In this document: piece by piece, positions 28,059 through 36,756 of the stretch | Layout: every line of letters begins with the position of its first letter | How positions within the stretch are numbered: position 1 is the stretch's first letter | Notes under the pieces: generated by a model | Database searches by the model: none | Told to the model about the DNA's origin: nothing | Seen by the model: only the letters and a program-made list of their open reading frames with translations | Translations under genes and position numbers: made by a program | Source of the DNA: Aromatoleum diolicum | GTDB lineage: Bacteria > Pseudomonadota > Gammaproteobacteria > Burkholderiales > Rhodocyclaceae | NCBI RefSeq assembly: GCF_012910955.1 | Contig: NZ_WTVQ01000019.1 | Location: 32,259-96,258, forward strand | Length of the DNA stretch: 64,000 nt | Direction: 5' to 3'

Positions 28059-29300
28059 ATGGCCGCTGCGCCCCTGCCGCTCGCTTTGCCCGATCTCGTC
28101 GCCGCGCGCGCGCGCATCAGCGACGCGGTGCTGCGCACGGTGCAATGGCAGAACGATCCCTTGTCCGAAGAACTCGGCGTGCCGCTACGTCTCAAGCTGG
28201 AGAATCTGCAACGTACCGGTTCGTTCAAGCTGCGCGGGGCGACCTACAAGATCGCCCGCCTGCTCGACAGTGAGGTGCCGCCGACCGGCGTGGTCGCCGC
28301 GTCCGCCGGCAACCACGCGCAGGGCGTGGCGCGCGCGGCCGCGCTATGCGGCTTGCGCGCGGTGGTCGTCATGCCGACCAATGCGCCGCTCACCAAGATC
28401 CAGTCCTGCCGCAAACTCGGGGCGGAGGTGCGGCTGGTCGGCGACAACCTCGAAGTCGCGGCCGACGAGGCGCGCCGCCTGGCGACCGAAGAACATCTCG
28501 CCTTCCTGCATCCCTACGACGACTGGGACGTCATCGCCGGGCAGGCCAGCTGTGGCCTGGAAATGCTCGAAGACGCCCCCGACATGACCGTCGCGATCGT
28601 GCCGCTCGGCGGCGGCGGGCTGATTTCCGGCATTGCGCTGGCGCTCAAGCTGCAGAATCCGGCGATTCGCGTCATCGGCGTGCAGACCGAGGCGGTCGCC
28701 CCGTGGCGCTCATTCCTGCGTGACGGCTCGATCGAGGAAGTGCCGCCCGGCGCGCACACCATCGCCGACGGCATCAAGGTCAAGCGCCCCGGGCTGCTCA
28801 CGCGCCAGGTGATCGCACGTTACGTCGACGAGATCGTCACCGTGGACGACAACGCCATTGCCGAAGCCATCGTCACCCTGCTGGAGCGCACCCGCACGAT
28901 CGGCGAGGGCGCCGGCGTGGTGGGGCTGGCGGCGCTGATGCAGCGCAAGATCGCGCTGCGCCCGGACGACCGCGTTGTTGCGGTGATTTCCGGCGGCAAT
29001 GTGGACATGACCCTGGTCGGGCGCTCGATCGACTACGGTCTGGCTTCCAGCGGGCGGTTGATGTGCGTCGCGGTGATGATATCCGACGCGCCGGGACAGC
29101 TCCTGGCCCTGCTCAAGACCGTCGCGGAGCTCGGCATGAATGTGCGCCACGTCGAACATCGCCGCGGCGAGCTGCACGTGGCGGTCGGCATGACCGAAGT
29201 GATTCTGCAGATGGAAACGCGCGATTCCGATCATCAGCGCGAGCTGCTGACGCACTTTGCGGCGCAAGGCCTGCGCGTGCGCAATCTGGTCGCCACCTGA
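28059..29300 (+). CDS. ilvA: Threonine ammonia-lyase (short form with ACT domain)
   Basis: 413-residue PLP enzyme converting threonine to 2-oxobutanoate, the entry to isoleucine. PLP Lys lies in SFKLRGATYK near residue 50, followed by AASAGNHAQGVA near residue 83 and the PLP phosphate loop LGGGGLISG near residue 184. A single C-terminal ACT domain (from ~residue 330) distinguishes it from the ~500-residue IlvA with two regulatory domains; this form is usually called threonine ammonia-lyase, IlvA1 type. The symbol is tentative because catabolic TdcB enzymes are close relatives. Confidence 0.9.
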   Translation: MAAAPLPLALPDLVAARARISDAVLRTVQWQNDPLSEELGVPLRLKLENLQRTGSFKLRGATYKIARLLDSEVPPTGVVAASAGNHAQGVARAAALCGLRAVVVMPTNAPLTKIQSCRKLGAEVRLVGDNLEVAADEARRLATEEHLAFLHPYDDWDVIAGQASCGLEMLEDAPDMTVAIVPLGGGGLISGIALALKLQNPAIRVIGVQTEAVAPWRSFLRDGSIEEVPPGAHTIADGIKVKRPGLLTRQVIARYVDEIVTVDDNAIAEAIVTLLERTRTIGEGAGVVGLAALMQRKIALRPDDRVVAVISGGNVDMTLVGRSIDYGLASSGRLMCVAVMISDAPGQLLALLKTVAELGMNVRHVEHRRGELHVAVGMTEVILQMETRDSDHQRELLTHFAAQGLRVRNLVAT

Positions 29301-29315
29301 ACCGGGCATCCTGGA

Positions 29316-29385
29316 AAGAAAAACGGGGCTGCCGAAGCAGCCCCGGGAAATGACCTCCATCAGGGGTCAAGGGTTACGCATTTAC
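29316..29385 (-). ncRNA. Candidate small RNA ending in a UUCG-capped terminator
   Basis: Between ilvA and thrH (both plus strand) the minus strand shows TATAAT (29397-29392), then about 70 bases. These include a small imperfect hairpin (TGACC...GGTCA) and a perfect 9-bp stem CGGGGCTGC / GCAGCCCCG with loop TTCG, followed by TTTTTCTTT. That is a complete small-RNA layout. The hairpin lacks a T-run in the plus direction, so it is not a canonical ilvA terminator. No good -35 was found. Confidence 0.4.
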
Positions 29386-29409
29386 AGCCCCATTATAGGG
29401 CGATATAAC
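29381..29409 (+). promoter_or_regulatory. Sigma-70 promoter of thrH-purU
   Basis: TTTACA (29381-29386) and TATAAC (29404-29409) are 17 bases apart, close to consensus. Transcription would start near 29416, giving a leader of about 140 bases before thrH. Confidence 0.65.
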
Positions 29410-29555
29410 CCAGACCGCTCGCTGCGCGGATTGGTTCCCCCAGGCGGGTGTGAAATTTTTGGCATTCGGCGCATGCAAGGCGGTGGCGGCACATCGGGTG
29501 CCCGGCGACTGCTAGAATTCCGCCTTTGCCCTATCGCCGTTACAGGAATATCGCC

Positions 29556-30167
29556 GTGCAGATCGTGTGTCTCGACCTTGAAGGTGTGCTCGTCCCGGAA
29601 ATCTGGATCGAATTTGCCGAGCGTACCGGCATCCCCGAACTGCGTCGCACCACGCGCGACGAGCCCGACTACGACACGCTGATGAAGTACCGCCTGAACA
29701 TCCTCGCGGAACGGAAACTCGGTCTGCCGGACATCCAGGACGTCATCGCCAGCATGGGGCCGATGGCCGGCGCGCGTGACTTCCTCGACGACCTGCGAGA
29801 AAGCTATCAGGTCGTGATCCTGTCGGACACCTTCGAGGAATTCGCCAAGCCGCTGATGAAGCAGCTCGGCTGGCCGACGCTGTTCTGTCATTCGCTCGTC
29901 GCCGACGCCAACGGCATGCTCGTCGGCTATCGCCTGCGCATGCCCGACCAGAAGCGCGAAGCGGTCAAGCGCTTCAAGGAAATCAATCTCAAGGTCGTGG
30001 CCGCGGGCGATTCCTACAACGACACCGCGATGCTTGGCGAGGCGCATGGCGGCATCCTGTTCCACCCGCCGGAGAACGTCATTCGCGAATTCCCGCAGTT
30101 CCCGGTGACCCGCAGCTACGCGGAGTTGCGCCGCGAGATCGACAAGGCCTTCGCCCGCGTTGCCTGA
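29556..30167 (+). CDS. thrH: Phosphoserine phosphatase / homoserine phosphotransferase ThrH
   Basis: 203-residue HAD-family enzyme. The nucleophile motif is CLDLEGVLVPE (DLEGV) near residue 6, with LSDTFEEF near residue 93 and the metal motif GDSYNDTAML near residue 151. ThrH in Pseudomonas hydrolyses phosphoserine and can transfer phosphate to homoserine. The GTG at 29556 follows ACAGGA. purU starts 13 bases after the stop. Confidence 0.92.
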   Translation: MQIVCLDLEGVLVPEIWIEFAERTGIPELRRTTRDEPDYDTLMKYRLNILAERKLGLPDIQDVIASMGPMAGARDFLDDLRESYQVVILSDTFEEFAKPLMKQLGWPTLFCHSLVADANGMLVGYRLRMPDQKREAVKRFKEINLKVVAAGDSYNDTAMLGEAHGGILFHPPENVIREFPQFPVTRSYAELRREIDKAFARVA

Positions 30168-30180
30168 ACGGGAAGGCATC

Positions 30181-31068
30181 ATGCATCGCGAACGCTTCTA
30201 CACCCTGTCGGCATCCTGCCCTGACCGCGTCGGCATCGTCGCGCGCGTGTCCGGTTTCATCGCCGAGCACCGCGGCTGGATTCTCGAAACCTCGCTGCAC
30301 GCCGAAGCGCCGCGCGCTGACGTCAAGGAGAGTGAAGTCGACGGGCGCTACTTCATGCGCATCGAGATCAAGGCCGCGTCGCTGCCTTTCCACCTCGCCG
30401 AATTCCGCGAGCGCTTCCGTCCGCTGGCCGATGAACTCGAGATGGACTGGAGCATCACCGATTCGGCGGTGAAGAAGCGCGTCGTCCTGCTGGTGTCGAA
30501 GCAGGAGCATTGCCTCTACGATCTGCTCGCACGCTGGCAGTCGAAGGAACTCGACATCGAGATCCCGTGCGTGATTTCGAACCACGACACCTTCCGTGGC
30601 TTCGTCGAGTGGCACGGCATCCCGTTTCACCATGTGCCGGTCACCGCTGACAACAAGGCGTCGGCGTACGCCGAAGTGCAGCGCATCGTCGAGGAAGTGC
30701 GCGGTGAAACCATCGTGCTGGCGCGCTACATGCAGGTGCTGTCGCCCGAGCTGTGTGCCGCCTACCGCGGGCGCATCATCAACATCCATCACAGCTTCCT
30801 GCCGAGCTTCGTCGGCGCCAAGCCGTATCACCAGGCCTGGACGAAGGGCGTCAAGCTGATCGGCGCGACCTGCCACTATGTTACCGAAGAGCTGGACCAG
30901 GGGCCGATCATCGAGCAGGACGTGATCCGCATCGACCACTCGGATTCGGTCGAGGACATGGTGCGCTACGGCAAGGACATCGAAAAGACCGTCCTCGCGC
31001 GCGGCCTGCGCTATCACCTCGAAGGCCGCGTGCTGACGCACGGCAACAAGACGATCGTGTTCCGCTGA
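30181..31068 (+). CDS. purU: Formyltetrahydrofolate deformylase PurU
   Basis: 295-residue enzyme hydrolysing 10-formyl-THF to formate and THF, supplying formate for purine synthesis and balancing one-carbon units. An N-terminal ACT domain (FYTLSASCPDRVGIVARVSGFI) precedes the formyltransferase fold, with the catalytic NIHHSFLPSF near residue 201 and EELDQGPIIEQDV near residue 238. A GGGAAGG ribosome site precedes the ATG at 30181. Co-transcribed with thrH. Confidence 0.95.
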   Translation: MHRERFYTLSASCPDRVGIVARVSGFIAEHRGWILETSLHAEAPRADVKESEVDGRYFMRIEIKAASLPFHLAEFRERFRPLADELEMDWSITDSAVKKRVVLLVSKQEHCLYDLLARWQSKELDIEIPCVISNHDTFRGFVEWHGIPFHHVPVTADNKASAYAEVQRIVEEVRGETIVLARYMQVLSPELCAAYRGRIINIHHSFLPSFVGAKPYHQAWTKGVKLIGATCHYVTEELDQGPIIEQDVIRIDHSDSVEDMVRYGKDIEKTVLARGLRYHLEGRVLTHGNKTIVFR

Positions 31069-31070
31069 AC

Positions 31071-31103
31071 GTGACCGGACGGCGGTGCCCGCCGCTCGGT
31101 CAC
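31071..31103. terminator. Hairpin between convergent purU and chemoreceptor genes
   Basis: GTGACCG pairs with CGGTCAC and encloses an inner GGCGG / CCGCC stem. Followed by CGTTTG on the plus strand, a weak T-run. It separates two converging genes. Confidence 0.6.
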
Positions 31104-31111
31104 CGTTTGAC

Positions 31112-32746
31112 TCAGGCAGTGCGGAAGTTGCTCACCAACTGACGCAAGGAGTCTGCGGTGTGCGCCGAATCGTCGGCCGCAGCGGCCATCTGTGCAATGG
31201 TCGCGCTGGTATGCTCGACCGCTTGCGAAATGGCTTCCATGCCGTTGGCGGTCTGTTCGGCGACGATGCGCTGCTCCTTGGTCGAGTGCGCGATATCTTC
31301 CGACAGGGCCGAAACGCGCTGTGCAGCGTCGACGATCTGCGTGAATGCCGCTTCGAGCTGGCCGATCTTGTCGGCGTCCTCGGCGACGTCGCTGTCCACC
31401 GCACGCATCGCCTGCACCGCGCAGGCGGCCTGCTGCTCCACGGTATGCACGATGTTCGAGATCTCGGCCGTGCTATGGCCGGTGCGCTCCGCGAGCTTGC
31501 GCACCTCGTCGGCCACCACCGCGAAGCCGCGCCCCGCTTCGCCTGCGCGCGCGGCCTCGATGGCGGCATTGAGCGCGAGCAGGTTGGTCTGGTCCGCGAT
31601 CTCGCGGATCACCGTGGAGATGGCGTTGATCTGCTGGATGGAACTGGAGAGGGCGCTCACGGCCTGCGTCGCCTCGGCCGAGGCATGCTGGGCGCGTTCG
31701 GTTGCCATGCGGCTCTCGCGCATCAGCTGACTGCCGCGTTCGGCCGCCGCATGGGCACTGTTGGCGGCGTCGGACACTTGCGCCGAGCCGGTCGAGATCT
31801 CGCCGACGGAGACGGTGAGCTGTTCCATCGCGGCCGTCATCTTCATGACCTCGTCGGACTGCTGCTGCGCGCGGTCGTGGATATCCTGCGCGCTGGTGCG
31901 CACGTTGTCCGAGGCGTCGGCGACGCGGTCCGATCCGTGCCGTACCTGCGCCAGCGTACCGCACAGCGTCTCGAGCGAGGCGTTGATGGCGCGTGCCATT
32001 TCGCCCAGCTCGTCGCCGCTGAGCACCGTGCTCTTGGCCGTCAGGTCGCCCTGCGCGACCTGCGCCAGGGCGCGCTGCACGTCCGCGACGGGGCGCGTGA
32101 TGGCGCGGATGATCAGCGTGGTGAAGAGCGCGAGCAGCACGACGGCGCCGCCCACGAGAACCGTGGCATACCGGTTCAGTTCGCGCTCCATGCGCGCGGC
32201 CTCGTGATATACCTGCTCCACCTCCTGAGTGCGCAGGGCGATGAGTTCCGCGAGGGGCTTGGAGACGCTGGTGATGACAGGCGGCCAGTCGTCCTCGAGG
32301 ATCCCGGTCAGGAGTTCCTTGTCGTTGCTTGAAGAGTAGGCGGTATCGAGCGTGGCGAAGAGCCTGGGCAGCCCGGCGAGGCCTTCCGCGAGCGTGGCGG
32401 TCAGCGCCTGCTCTTCCGTTTCGTCTGCACTGATCGCGGTCATGCGGCGGTAGTCGGACCACAACTGGGGTAGGGCCTCGCGCACTTCCGCGAGGTGACG
32501 GCGCGAGCCCGGCGCAGGCATCTGGTCGGTAATGACGCCGGCGATGCGGAAGCGCACCTCTCCGAGCTGGTCGCTCAGCGTCTGGATCTTGCGCAGGGGG
32601 ATGACGTTCTCTTCATACACCCGGCGTAGCGCCTCGGTGGAGGACGCGTTGCCGTAGAAGAGCATGGCCGCGATGGCGACGATCATCACGAGGGCAAAGG
32701 CCGCCAGGGCATAGAGTTTTGCCTTCAGCGAAAATGTCGGGCGCAT
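31112..32746 (-). CDS. Methyl-accepting chemotaxis protein
   Basis: 544-residue transmembrane chemoreceptor. TM1 lies near residues 11-31, then a periplasmic four-helix-bundle sensor (residues ~35-190), TM2 near 193-213, a HAMP domain, and a cytoplasmic signalling domain. The conserved hairpin tip [20 protein letters not shown] lies near residue 390. GAGGA precedes the ATG at 32746. Ligand unknown; no other chemotaxis gene lies in the window. Confidence 0.93.
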   Translation of the reverse strand: MRPTFSLKAKLYALAAFALVMIVAIAAMLFYGNASSTEALRRVYEENVIPLRKIQTLSDQLGEVRFRIAGVITDQMPAPGSRRHLAEVREALPQLWSDYRRMTAISADETEEQALTATLAEGLAGLPRLFATLDTAYSSSNDKELLTGILEDDWPPVITSVSKPLAELIALRTQEVEQVYHEAARMERELNRYATVLVGGAVVLLALFTTLIIRAITRPVADVQRALAQVAQGDLTAKSTVLSGDELGEMARAINASLETLCGTLAQVRHGSDRVADASDNVRTSAQDIHDRAQQQSDEVMKMTAAMEQLTVSVGEISTGSAQVSDAANSAHAAAERGSQLMRESRMATERAQHASAEATQAVSALSSSIQQINAISTVIREIADQTNLLALNAAIEAARAGEAGRGFAVVADEVRKLAERTGHSTAEISNIVHTVEQQAACAVQAMRAVDSDVAEDADKIGQLEAAFTQIVDAAQRVSALSEDIAHSTKEQRIVAEQTANGMEAISQAVEHTSATIAQMAAAADDSAHTADSLRQLVSNFRTA

Positions 32747-32758
32747 TGGTATTCCTCG

Positions 32759-32790
32759 AAAAAAAAGGCTGCGCGTGGGGGCGCAGCCTT
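32759..32790 (-). terminator. Intrinsic terminator of the rhodanese gene
   Basis: Minus-strand stem AAGGCTGCGC / GCGCAGCCTT followed by eight T residues; lies between the rhodanese stop and the chemoreceptor start. Confidence 0.88.
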
Positions 32791-32810
32791 GGTTACGGCA
32801 GTGCAGCGAA

Positions 32811-33257
32811 TTACTTGACCGGCAGGCCCTTCGCCTTCCAGCCCGGCAGGCCGTCGCGCAGCCAGTTGACCTTGGTGTGGCCAACCTTCATGGCGGCAAT
32901 CGACAGCTTGTAGCTCTTCCAGCAGTCGTGACCGTTGCAGTAGGTGACGATGGGCGTCGCCTTGTCCCCCGGCAGTTTGCCGAGGTCTACGCTGTCGACG
33001 GCGGGGTCGAAGTCCGGCTTCTTCTCGCTTTTTTCCTTGTACGGCACGCTGATGGCGCCGTCGATATGGCCTTCGGCGTATTCGGCCGCTGACCGGGCGT
33101 CGATGATCACCGCGCCCTTTGCCTGCAGGTCGCGGGCCTGTTCGGGGCTCACGACGGTGGCGCCGGCGAGACTGGTAGGATTGTCGATGGCGTGCGCGCC
33201 AACGGCAGTGAAGGAAAGCAGCGTGGCGGCGGCGATGCGGGACAGGATGCGGATCAT
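32811..33257 (-). CDS. Periplasmic single-domain rhodanese-like protein
   Basis: 148 residues with a signal peptide ([23 protein letters not shown]) and one rhodanese domain. The active-site loop is [10 protein letters not shown], with Cys near residue 107 as the sulfur carrier. It is probably a periplasmic sulfurtransferase; the donor is not evident. It stands alone and is followed by its own terminator. Confidence 0.88.
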   Translation of the reverse strand: MIRILSRIAAATLLSFTAVGAHAIDNPTSLAGATVVSPEQARDLQAKGAVIIDARSAAEYAEGHIDGAISVPYKEKSEKKPDFDPAVDSVDLGKLPGDKATPIVTYCNGHDCWKSYKLSIAAMKVGHTKVNWLRDGLPGWKAKGLPVK

Positions 33258-33384
33258 GAAAAACCTCGGCTGGATGCTGACGGAAAATTGCGCAATCAGC
33301 TTTTCAGCTTACTAAGTAATTCGTAATAGCTATGGAACCGAGGTCACAGACGGTTGCCGGTCGGATATGCAGCACGCGGTGAAC

Positions 33385-33415
33385 AAAAAACGGGCGCCCC
33401 CGTGGGGACGCCCGC
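33385..33415 (-). terminator. Intrinsic terminator after amtB
   Basis: Minus-strand hairpin CGGGCGTCCCC / GGGGCGCCCG with a 4-base loop, then six T residues. Ends the porin-glnK-amtB unit. Confidence 0.88.
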
Positions 33416-33463
33416 AACAAGTCCGGCCTTAAGAGCAGGACGGACCGGCCGTGATGCCTATTG

Positions 33464-34912
33464 TTAGTAGTGGTAGGCCGTTTCGCCGTGGGCGGTGATG
33501 TCCAGGCCTTCGCGTTCCTCTTCTTCCGGCACGCGCAGCCCGACCAGCAGATCGACGATCTTGTAGGCGACGACCGACACGACACCCGACCACACGATCG
33601 CGACGACCACGCCCCAGAACTGGCTGGTGACCTGTGCGCCGGTGTCGAAGGCCGCGACCGAGTTGGCGACGTAGTCGTACACCCCGACGCCGCCGAGGGC
33701 CGGATTCGCGAACACGCCGGTCAGCAGCGCGCCGAGGATGCCACCGACGCCATGTACGCCGAACACGTCGAGCGCGTCGTCGGCACCGAGCATGCGCTTG
33801 AGGCCATTGACGCCCCACAGGCAGATCACGCCGGCGAGCAGGCCGATCACGATCGCGCCCATCGGACCCACCCAGCCGCAGGCCGGGGTGATCGCGACCA
33901 GCCCGGACACCGCACCGGAAGCCGCACCCAGCAGCGAGGGCTTGCCCTTCATCAGCCATTCCGCGGTCATCCACGACATCGCCGCCATGCCGGTGGCGAC
34001 CATGGTGTTGAGGAAGGCCAGCGCGGTCAGGCCGTTGGCTTCGAGGTTGGAGCCGGCGTTGAAGCCGAACCAGCCGATCCACAGCATCGAGGCACCGACC
34101 ATGGTCAGCGTCAGCGAGTGCGGGGCCATCGATTCGCGGCCGTAGCCGATGCGCTTGCCGATCATGAAGGCGCCCACCAGGCCCGCGACGGCGGCGTTGA
34201 TGTGCACCACGGTACCGCCGGCGAAGTCGAGCGCACCCTTCTGGAACAGGAAGCCTGCGGTCGCAGCGGCGGCTTCTCCCGCGGCAGCGTCGGTGTAGGC
34301 ATCCGGACCCGCCCAGTACCACACCATGTGGGCCATCGGCAGGTAGGAGAAGGTGAACCACAGCACCATGAAGAGCAGCACCGCGGAGAACTTCATGCGC
34401 TCGGCGAAGGCGCCGACGATCAGGGCCGGCGTGATCGCCGCGAAGGTCGCCTGGAAGATGATGTAGGAGAACTCGGGAATCGCAACGCCCTTGCTGAAGG
34501 TGGCGGCCATCGAGTCGACCGTGACGCCGTTCAGGAAGAGCTTGGATAGTCCGCCGATGAATGCGTTGCCCTCCGTGAAGGCGAGGCTGTAGCCATAGAC
34601 GAACCACAGCACGATCATCAGCGAGAAGATCACGAACACCTGCATCAGCACCGACAGCATGTTCTTCGAGCGCACGAGGCCGCCGTAGAACAGCGCCAGG
34701 CCCGGGATCACCATGAAGGCGACGAGGGCGGTGGCGGTCAGCATCCAGGCGGTATCCCCCTTGTTGACCGTGGGCGCCGGCGCCGCGGCCGGTTCGGCGA
34801 CGGCTGCGGCGGCGTCGGCTACCGCGGTCACCGCCGGCGCGTCTTCGGCGCTGGCCAGGCCGGCAAAGCCGAGAGCCAGGAGCGTGAATAAGACTGCAAG
34901 TATTTTTTTCAT
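33464..34912 (-). CDS. amtB: Ammonium transporter AmtB
   Basis: 482-residue inner-membrane ammonium channel. A cleavable N-terminal signal (MKKILAVLFTLLALGFAGLASA) and an Ala/Pro-rich spacer precede eleven expected transmembrane helices. The Amt signature appears as YLPMAHMVWYW and GFNAGSNLEANGLTALAFLNTM in the conserved pore region. It lies 12 bases downstream of glnK, whose product plugs the channel under nitrogen excess. Controlled from the sigma-54 promoter ahead of the porin gene. Confidence 0.95.
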   Translation of the reverse strand: MKKILAVLFTLLALGFAGLASAEDAPAVTAVADAAAAVAEPAAAPAPTVNKGDTAWMLTATALVAFMVIPGLALFYGGLVRSKNMLSVLMQVFVIFSLMIVLWFVYGYSLAFTEGNAFIGGLSKLFLNGVTVDSMAATFSKGVAIPEFSYIIFQATFAAITPALIVGAFAERMKFSAVLLFMVLWFTFSYLPMAHMVWYWAGPDAYTDAAAGEAAAATAGFLFQKGALDFAGGTVVHINAAVAGLVGAFMIGKRIGYGRESMAPHSLTLTMVGASMLWIGWFGFNAGSNLEANGLTALAFLNTMVATGMAAMSWMTAEWLMKGKPSLLGAASGAVSGLVAITPACGWVGPMGAIVIGLLAGVICLWGVNGLKRMLGADDALDVFGVHGVGGILGALLTGVFANPALGGVGVYDYVANSVAAFDTGAQVTSQFWGVVVAIVWSGVVSVVAYKIVDLLVGLRVPEEEEREGLDITAHGETAYHY

Positions 34913-34924
34913 GTTTGTTCTCCC

Positions 34925-35275
<351 letters not shown>

Positions 35276-35282
35276 TCAATCG

Positions 35283-35300
35283 TGCGGGGCGCGTGCCCCG
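35283..35300 (-). other. Intercistronic hairpin between porin gene and glnK
   Basis: GCGGGGC / GCCCCGC with a 4-base loop and no T-run, so not a terminator. It may mark an RNA processing or stability point that sets different amounts of porin and GlnK/AmtB. Confidence 0.35.
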
Positions 35301-35313
35301 CGGCGGTGCATGC

Positions 35314-36057
35314 TCAGAAGGCCTTGCTGACGCTGACAACGTAGCGCGCGTCGGCGTCGAAGTCGCTCTTGTCCTTCATGTCGGTATCGACGTAGTGCAG
35401 GCCGACGGTCAGGCCGGCGACGGCCTGGCTCACCCCGACTTTCCAGTCCGCGTACGACTTGGCCGGCCCGGTGATCCTCTGGCGACCGTAGTGCGCGTTC
35501 AGCGTCGTGCCGGTGATGACCTCGTAGGCCGCCGTCAGGTCGAAGTACTGGCTGCCCTTCGAGTCCGGGGCGCCGAAGAGCTTGGTCAGCGAGTTCGAGT
35601 ACTTGAAGGACAGGAACTTCCACGACAGGCCGACGTAGCCTTCCAGCGTGTTCGGGTGCTTCAGGCCGATCGTATTGCGCCAGCCGGAGTCGAGCTCGCC
35701 CGGATAGACGTACTGCAGCAGGCCGACGTCGTAGCCGAAATCGCCGACCGCGCCCTTGTAGCCGGCATAGACATCGAGTTCCAGGCTGTTGCCGGAATTC
35801 TCGTCGGTGCCGCGCTCCAGATCGCTCAGCCACGAGACGTTCGAGCCCCACACGCCGACATACAGGCCGCTCGAATGCGCGTAATCGAAACCGCCCTGCA
35901 GAGCCGGCTTCTCGTCAGTCTGGCTGATGCCGCGGTAGGCGTAGTCCGAAACGAGGGACACGTTGGCGGCGAAGGGGCTGTCGCCGGCAAGGGCGGTACC
36001 CGATGCGAGCATCGGCAGGGCTGCGAGAACGGCGGTGGCGACGGTGCGCTTGTACAT
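35314..36057 (-). CDS. TorF-family putative outer-membrane porin
   Basis: 247-residue predicted beta-barrel. A signal peptide (MYKRTVATAVLAALPMLASGTALA) precedes the family's opening strand VSLVSDYAYRGISQTDEKPALQGGFDYAHSSGLYVGVWGS, and the protein ends in Phe as outer-membrane barrels do. AAGGAG precedes the ATG at 36057. It is the first gene of the glnK-amtB unit, so it likely lets ammonium or another nitrogen source through the outer membrane; that role is inferred from position. Confidence 0.88.
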   Translation of the reverse strand: MYKRTVATAVLAALPMLASGTALAGDSPFAANVSLVSDYAYRGISQTDEKPALQGGFDYAHSSGLYVGVWGSNVSWLSDLERGTDENSGNSLELDVYAGYKGAVGDFGYDVGLLQYVYPGELDSGWRNTIGLKHPNTLEGYVGLSWKFLSFKYSNSLTKLFGAPDSKGSQYFDLTAAYEVITGTTLNAHYGRQRITGPAKSYADWKVGVSQAVAGLTVGLHYVDTDMKDKSDFDADARYVVSVSKAF

Positions 36058-36099
36058 GGTTTGCTCCTTGAGTGTTATATGTCTGGCAATCACCCCATT

Positions 36100-36114
36100 G
36101 CACGTGCCGTGCCA
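36100..36114 (-). promoter_or_regulatory. Sigma-54 promoter of porin-glnK-amtB
   Basis: Minus-strand TGGCACG-GCAC-GTGC matches the -24/-12 consensus with only one mismatch in the fixed positions. Start of transcription is expected near 36088, about 30 bases ahead of the porin ATG. Confidence 0.8.
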
Positions 36115-36223
36115 AGCGCTGAAAAACTTCAGTAATGTATTGGTTTGTAAGCAGAAAGAGTTTTAAGGTGGCGCGCCGTGAGACTTCCGGGTGTGCACCT
36201 GCAGCAGATGTGATGCTGCAAGA

Positions 36224-36240
36224 TGCACTAAGTTGGTGCG
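36224..36240. promoter_or_regulatory. NtrC-type enhancer site
   Basis: TGCACTA-AGT-TGGTGCG closely matches the NtrC palindrome TGCACCA-N3-TGGTGCA. It is about 115 bases upstream of the sigma-54 promoter, the usual enhancer distance. A second half-site TGGTGCA lies at 36296-36302. Confidence 0.7.
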
Positions 36241-36379
36241 TAAGCTGTCAAGCCTGGTGCGCGGCTCCCCAGGGGCTCGCTTTGTGCCCCCCATATGGTG
36301 CAGTCCGGCACTGCGTCGTCGTCGGGAAATGACCCGTGGTAAACTGCTGCGTCATTCACCGTCCCTCTAAGGCGCCGCC

Positions 36380-36643
36380 ATGGCTGGTCCCCGTTTCCTT
36401 GACGACATTGGTGCGAAGCTTTCGGAGCTCGCCAACAGCAATCCCGCCCGGGATTTTGAAAAGAACGCCAAGGCCATGCTCGGCAGCGCCTTTGGCAAGC
36501 TCGACCTAGTGACGCGCGAGGAATTCGACGTGCAGCGCGAAGTGCTGGCCCATGCGCGCCAGAAGCTGGCCGAACTCGAAGAGCGCGTCGCCGCGCTCGA
36601 GTCCGAGCTGGTCCGCGCCCGCACCGCACGCGACGCCGACTGA
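36380..36643 (+). CDS. ubiK: UbiK (BMFP/YqiC), ubiquinone biosynthesis accessory factor
   Basis: 87-residue membrane-fusogenic coiled-coil protein. It starts MAGPRFLDDIGAKLSELANSNPARDFEKN and ends with the helical VAALESELVRARTA. UbiK supports aerobic ubiquinone synthesis together with UbiJ and is found beside yifB-type genes in many proteobacteria. It is divergent from the nitrogen unit. Confidence 0.92.
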   Translation: MAGPRFLDDIGAKLSELANSNPARDFEKNAKAMLGSAFGKLDLVTREEFDVQREVLAHARQKLAELEERVAALESELVRARTARDAD

Positions 36644-36702
36644 ACGGGTTCGATCGACGGGCCACACCGGCCGGACTTGCCGCCGGTTCCGAATTTAGTC
36701 TT

Positions 36703-36730
36703 TTGTCATTGAACGTGCCTCCGGTAGACT
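36703..36730 (+). promoter_or_regulatory. Sigma-70 promoter of yifB
   Basis: TTGTCA (36703-36708), 16-base spacer, TAGACT (36725-36730); start of transcription near 36737, just ahead of the GGAGGT ribosome site. Confidence 0.6.
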
Positions 36731-36756
36731 GAGCTCAGTCCATTCCGGAGGTATCG

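Noticed and set aside
29316..29350. Hairpin read as the ilvA terminator
   Set aside because: There is no T-run on the plus strand; the T-run lies on the minus strand, so it fits a minus-strand transcript instead.
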